This document shows, piece by piece, positions 60,428 through 64,000 of a DNA stretch of 64,000 nucleotides. The notes beneath the pieces were generated by a model. It worked only from the letters and a program-made list of their open reading frames with translations. It searched no databases and was not told where the DNA came from. This stretch comes from Methanocella_A sp963792125. Its GTDB lineage: Archaea; Halobacteriota; Methanocellia; Methanocellales; Methanocellaceae. The translations under genes were made by a program, and so were the position numbers. The stretch is taken from positions 186,001-250,000 of the forward strand of contig CAWBVA010000012.1 of NCBI GenBank assembly GCA_963792125.1, in the 5' to 3' direction. Numbering within the stretch: position 1 is the stretch's first letter; the number at the start of each line of letters is the position of its first letter.

Positions 60428-61159
60428 TCAGATAGAATATTTTTTAATGAGATGCTCTTTTCCAGGGTTATCCGCTTTCAGTATATCGGCCGATTTCTCG
60501 CCGTAGCAGAATAAAAGATCGAGGACCGACAGGTTGGGGACGAAGTTCCCGTACAACTGGGGATACTCCGGGTGCCTGTACTTCTGGAAGTATATTTTCA
60601 TGCCCTTTTCCTGGAACATCGCTTTATCCGCATACTTTTCCCCGCCTTCGCCGAAGATGTACATGTCGGCTTTCAGCTGGTTGCACATGTCCAGGATCCG
60701 GTCTGACTTCTTCCCTTCGAAGTGGAGGTCGGAGGCTTTGATGAATTCCACGTTAATCCGCAGCTCTTTGAACAGGTACTTCAGGAGATGTTCATCGAGG
60801 TCGGAGATCACATCCCAATCTCTCCGGTAAACGTCTTCGAAGAAATCGCTGTATGACTTGAAGTAAGGAGCTTTTTTCGCGTACGAGACCATGATTGAGT
60901 TCCAGTGCGCCTTCTTCCACTTCTGGCTGTTGTCGATGTGGATGTTGTTTATTGTCGTTTCATAGTAATTTTTCATGTGGACAGGTACTGTCAGCAGCAT
61001 CGGCCCGTTTGGACCTTTGATGCGGTTCCGGTGAATGTAGCCGTCGGGCGTAAACTGTACATCGTCCCATAGACAAAAGACATCGCTCATTGACACCTTC
61101 TGGAAAAACCCCAGCCAGGGCATGTACAAGGGTTGATGAGCTGTTAGCACACTTACCAT
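60428..61159 (-). CDS. WbqC-family protein
   Basis: 243 residues. It has VSVLTAHQPLYMPWLGFFQKVSMSDVFCLWDDVQF, HRNRIKGPNGPMLLTVPVH, and a C-terminal YPQLYGNFVPNLSVLDLLFCYG typical of WbqC (DUF115/WbqC superfamily) proteins linked to polysaccharide gene clusters, possibly transferring or activating an amino-sugar modification. No TM segment. Opposite strand to the deacetylase, 12 bases apart at the ends. Confidence 0.88.
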   Translation of the reverse strand: MVSVLTAHQPLYMPWLGFFQKVSMSDVFCLWDDVQFTPDGYIHRNRIKGPNGPMLLTVPVHMKNYYETTINNIHIDNSQKWKKAHWNSIMVSYAKKAPYFKSYSDFFEDVYRRDWDVISDLDEHLLKYLFKELRINVEFIKASDLHFEGKKSDRILDMCNQLKADMYIFGEGGEKYADKAMFQEKGMKIYFQKYRHPEYPQLYGNFVPNLSVLDLLFCYGEKSADILKADNPGKEHLIKKYSI

Positions 61160-61301
61160 ATGAATATTAACCCCTATATCTATATACGATATTTTATAAC
61201 TGTATTAGTATAAAACTATTTCTTCCTGGTACCAGACCCCTTTGAGATGACAATAGCCCGGTAAAAATGCGACGAAAATAAGTACGGTTGAATGCCCATG
61301 G

Positions 61302-61928
61302 CTATATCTTAAACCGTATGCATTCGAATACTTCGGAGTATTTCACGCCGATGTTCGTGCCCCTGGTAAGCAGATGTGCTCCTATATATTTCTCGTTGAA
61401 ATAATCCTTCGTGTCCTGGGAGCTATATTTCTTTAAGGACTCTATCTTTTTCTTCATGTGCCTTTCGTCCAGCGTTACGAATATATCTGTCCTGAAGTTC
61501 AGGTTGTTCCAGGGGTGCTCCATACCCCATATCGACGAAGACTTTTTGAATGCCCTGAGAGACTCGGCGTATATTACCTGATGGTCCTGGTGAGTGTCAA
61601 AGGACGACGGAGTGATGACCAGGTCGGGGCAAGTATCCTTTTTGATTTTTAACAGATGTTCGAGGATCTCCTGCCTGAACTTCGGAAATTCTCTGACCTC
61701 ATATTCCAGCAGGAAGTTGTTGCTCCCGGGTATGCCCAGTTCCCTGGTGGCGGCCATACATTCGTTTTTTAACACGTCCAGGGGCAGGTTATCCGGCACC
61801 GATTTTTCACAGCTTGAAAAGGCTACATAAAAAATCTCTTTGCCTTCTTCGACAAACCTTGCTATAGTGCCCCCCGCGGATATCTCCCCATCATCGGTGT
61901 GTGGGGATAGAACCAAAACTCTGTCCAT
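61302..61928 (-). CDS. PIG-L family deacetylase
   Basis: 208 residues. Zinc-site motifs: VLVLSPHTDDGEISAGGTI near residue 5 (HxDD) and SSFDTHQDHQVIY near 108 (HxDH). The family removes acetyl groups from N-acetylglucosaminyl lipids or sugar nucleotides, as in early GPI or archaeal glycolipid steps. Start ATG 61928. Same strand as the WbqC gene, 142 bases upstream of it. Confidence 0.9.
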   Translation of the reverse strand: MDRVLVLSPHTDDGEISAGGTIARFVEEGKEIFYVAFSSCEKSVPDNLPLDVLKNECMAATRELGIPGSNNFLLEYEVREFPKFRQEILEHLLKIKKDTCPDLVITPSSFDTHQDHQVIYAESLRAFKKSSSIWGMEHPWNNLNFRTDIFVTLDERHMKKKIESLKKYSSQDTKDYFNEKYIGAHLLTRGTNIGVKYSEVFECIRFKI

Positions 61929-62132
61929 CGTGCCCGGCTCCGGTTTCTATAGATATATATCTCTAATAATAAATATATCTATTGTCGACAGACCGCCAGT
62001 GTAGTAAACGATATTAAGAACTGCCATCAACTAGATGGCTTTAATATAGCAAACATTTATATATTAATAAATAAATGAGTAAATTGTTATATAATTTCAG
62101 CTACCGTAGCATGAGTTATAATAGATTGACAC

Positions 62133-62468
62133 ATGGCCTGGATTAAACAACATGTCTTTGCATTGTTCATTAAAAAGATAGAGGGTATTACAATCGAGGA
62201 TTATAGCGTTTCTATCACGGTAGACATCGAAGATTGGTACCATATACCTCCTGTCTGTGGATATTCGTTTTCTGTAAATAAAGACACGGAAGATTTTTTT
62301 AACGAATGGACCGGCAGGTACGATTATCTGACAGGGCCGACCCGGAGGGTTCTGGGCATACTGGATGATCAAGGGGGACGTGGTGGAAAAAGAATAATTC
62401 ACGTTTTAGAATCCCTGGGGAAGTTTAAAAAGAACAATTTACATGAAGCATCGATGGCGTCATTATGA
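62133..62468 (+). pseudogene. Polysaccharide deacetylase with internal deletion
   Basis: 111 residues. The front is the XrtA-cluster deacetylase type: VSITVDIEDWYHIPPVCGYS, NEWTGRYDYLTGPTRRVLGILDD. Then instead of the catalytic barrel it reads QGGRGGKRIIHVLESLGKFKKNNLHEA, which looks like the very end of such a protein. Several hundred bases of catalytic core are missing. The stop overlaps the next gene's ATG (ATGA), so coupling was retained. Probably a nonfunctional relic. Confidence 0.6.
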
Positions 62469-63499
62469 AAATCGAGATACGGGCCCTGGAAAAAAACGAT
62501 GAAAGCGAATGGGACAGATATGTCCGGGAACACTCATGTGCCACCTTTTACCACCAGATCGGATGGAAACGGGTCATCGAAGAAACCTACGGCCATAAGC
62601 CGATGTACCTCCTGGCGAGGGATAGCGGAGATAAGATATGCGGCGTGTTCCCTTCATTTATCATCAAGACGCCGGTGAGTAAGCGCATTGTGTCGTTACC
62701 ATTCGCCCCATATGGCGACGTATGCAGCAATGATGCTGTGACGGAAAAGGCTTTACTGGACGCTGCAGTGTCCACCAGCAGAAAGCTGGGCATCAACAAT
62801 CTGGAGTTGAGAAGCCTCGGGGCTGCGGTTTCCTGTAAAGGGTTCAGGCAAATGGACGGCTATTATTCTACCTTTATCCTTAATCTAAGCGGTGGTCTGG
62901 ACATGGTGGAGAAAAACATGAGCAAAAATGTGAGGAGAGGGATAAAGAAGAGTGCGGCCAGCAATTTAAGCTTCAGGGTGACCAAAGGCGAGGACGCAGC
63001 CATTAACTTTTTTGGCGCGTACAGGATCACCATGAGCAGGCTGGGCACACCTCCGCACGGGCTGGCGTTCTTTAGAAAAATCCAGGAGCAGTTCCCCGAA
63101 GATGTATACATTTCCGAGGCACTGTATGAAGGTAAAACGATTGCATCGCTGTTTATGATGAGGTTCGGCCCGATGCTGACGTCTGGCTATAGCACGTCCT
63201 TGCAGCAGTATTTCAAACTATCGCCGAATAACTACATCTACTGGAACTCAATACGATTTGCTTATGAGAACGGAATGAAGTATTTTGATTTCGGGAGAAG
63301 TCCGATAGGTTCGGGGGTGTACCAGTTTAAAAACGCCTGGGGTGCGGGCAACGTCCCGCTGGTCTACAGCTACCACCCGGAAAAAAAGATGGCGCCTGTA
63401 CCACAAGCCCGTTACGGGACGTTCGCCCGGCTGTGGAAACACATACCGCTCGGAATGACCGATGTGCTGGGTCCGAGGGTCCGGAAATTTATTGCGTGA
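62465..63499 (+). CDS. FemAB-type GNAT acyltransferase
   Basis: 344 residues. Two GNAT-like halves: EIRALEKNDESEWDRYVREHSCATFYHQIGWKRVIEETYGHKPMYL at the start and the FemAB-like end FKLSPNNYIYWNSIRFAYENGMKYFDFGRSPIGSGVYQFKNAWG. In bacteria such proteins (XrtA/PEP-CTERM-associated FemAB) accompany exosortase and surface polysaccharide genes. Probably transfers an aminoacyl or acyl group to a glycan precursor. The gene overlaps the deacetylase relic by 4 bases. Confidence 0.85.
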   Translation: MKIEIRALEKNDESEWDRYVREHSCATFYHQIGWKRVIEETYGHKPMYLLARDSGDKICGVFPSFIIKTPVSKRIVSLPFAPYGDVCSNDAVTEKALLDAAVSTSRKLGINNLELRSLGAAVSCKGFRQMDGYYSTFILNLSGGLDMVEKNMSKNVRRGIKKSAASNLSFRVTKGEDAAINFFGAYRITMSRLGTPPHGLAFFRKIQEQFPEDVYISEALYEGKTIASLFMMRFGPMLTSGYSTSLQQYFKLSPNNYIYWNSIRFAYENGMKYFDFGRSPIGSGVYQFKNAWGAGNVPLVYSYHPEKKMAPVPQARYGTFARLWKHIPLGMTDVLGPRVRKFIA

Positions 63500-64000
63500 C
63501 CGTGATCGGCATAGTCTTTTTACCTGATCCGAAGCGATGCTGGAGGGCAGGGTTGTCTTTTATTTCCCGGTAGCTGTCGGGGTAGTTTTCAGTAAACCAG
63601 ACCAGGAATGAAGTAACATCAATCTTATCTCTTATGAACTTCTCACGTTTTCCCATCCACTCCTTTTTCGACTTCCGGGGGTCCGATAAAATTTCGTCCA
63701 CTTTTTCCAGTAATTTCTCTTCTTCGTGGAATGTATAGACCAAACCATATTGGTCCTGAAGCTCGGACATGATTCCGTTGATCTCAGTGACCCCATACGC
63801 CCTGTCACCGTCCCTTAACCGCTCAAAATGAAGTGACGGGACTCCCAGGATTGCCGCTTCGTTTGCGCTTGAAGACCCCTCGCCTATATAAAGCTTTGAG
63901 TAGTAAAGGAGGCTCTGGAACTTATCCGGACTTAGCTTGTGCTGGTATTTCTTCAGGCTGCTATCAAGTGACACCTCGGATGATATACAGATCTCTCCCT
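63489..64000 (-). CDS. DUF354 glycosyltransferase-like protein, partial
   Basis: At least 170 residues, continuing past the window end (open in frame to 64000; the GTG at 63974 is internal because ISSE-type upstream sequence fits the family). It has SPDKFQSLLYYSKLYIGEGSSSANEAAILGVPSLHFERL, the DUF354 signature of a GT-B-like fold. Members are thought to act on lipid-linked or surface sugars. It overlaps the last 11 bases of the convergent FemAB gene. Confidence 0.8.
   Translation of the reverse strand, partial: GEICISSEVSLDSSLKKYQHKLSPDKFQSLLYYSKLYIGEGSSSANEAAILGVPSLHFERLRDGDRAYGVTEINGIMSELQDQYGLVYTFHEEEKLLEKVDEILSDPRKSKKEWMGKREKFIRDKIDVTSFLVWFTENYPDSYREIKDNPALQHRFGSGKKTMPITVTQ

Overview
The window reads as the chromosome of a methanogen-type euryarchaeon, most probably of the Methanocella (Rice Cluster I) kind. 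The evidence is a form III RuBisCO, an archaeal HMG-CoA synthase/thiolase/DUF35 module, class III-signal pilins with a Tad/GspE-like motor, KaiC/RAD55-like ATPases, aspartate dehydrogenase and NadC for NAD synthesis, an Lhr-type helicase, DUF1616, TATA boxes about 25 bases before leaderless starts, and many GTG/TTG starts. No methanogenesis gene lies in the window, so the genus is an inference.

Layout. 1-2451: the tail of a KaiC-like gene and two tandem M29-like aminopeptidases. 2524-8026 (minus): a four-gene pilus or secretion operon (PKD pilin, pilin, membrane platform, ATPase). 8244-11825 (plus, divergent): three KaiC-like ATPase genes, a roadblock protein and a zinc-ribbon protein. 11814-12749: a pair of ~140-base inverted repeats enclosing two candidate structured RNAs, abutting tRNA-Val. 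12896-15963: SDH-type membrane serine protease, XRE regulator/DUF2178 pair with a palindromic operator, cupin, PEBP. 15982-19992 (minus): a five-gene SPFH plus zinc-ribbon membrane-protein operon. 20252-26385: acetate-type transporter, rhodanese, MFS, and a polar amino-acid ABC transporter whose permease carries an extracytoplasmic PEGA-like extension. 26609-29950: regulator, HMG-CoA synthase, thiolase and DUF35 in one mevalonate-pathway operon. 30327-37851: ATP-grasp, TPR, CorA, OB-fold, DUF4013-like, rubrerythrin operon, soluble chemoreceptor. 38302-42060: glycosyltransferases and nucleotide-sugar enzymes. 42293-46533: RuBisCO, a DRTGG protein, nadC/nadX. 47526-50357: Lhr helicase. 50358-51462: repeats only. 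51463-57849: BtrH-like, small proteins, PurE, IlvD family, Lrp-type RAM domain, a kinase-like protein. 58264-64000: a cell-surface polysaccharide/glycolipid locus.

Two genome-scale signals run through the window. First, nine conserved genes are interrupted by a single reading-frame change that one base would repair, and one more ends at an in-frame TAG. This looks like sequence error or recent decay rather than biology, and affected genes are given as full-length loci. Second, intergenic gaps repeatedly hold long self-complementary elements built from CACAGAGG-type or GACGCCAAGG-type words, including a two-copy MITE-like element, plus a GC-rich intergenic motif in about six places.

Functional links: the KaiC/roadblock cluster faces the pilus operon across one short palindrome-bearing promoter region and may control it. 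The regulator overlapping the HMG-CoA synthase gene probably controls isoprenoid lipid synthesis. GDP-mannose enzymes and glycosyltransferases feed surface glycans that the terminal locus probably assembles.
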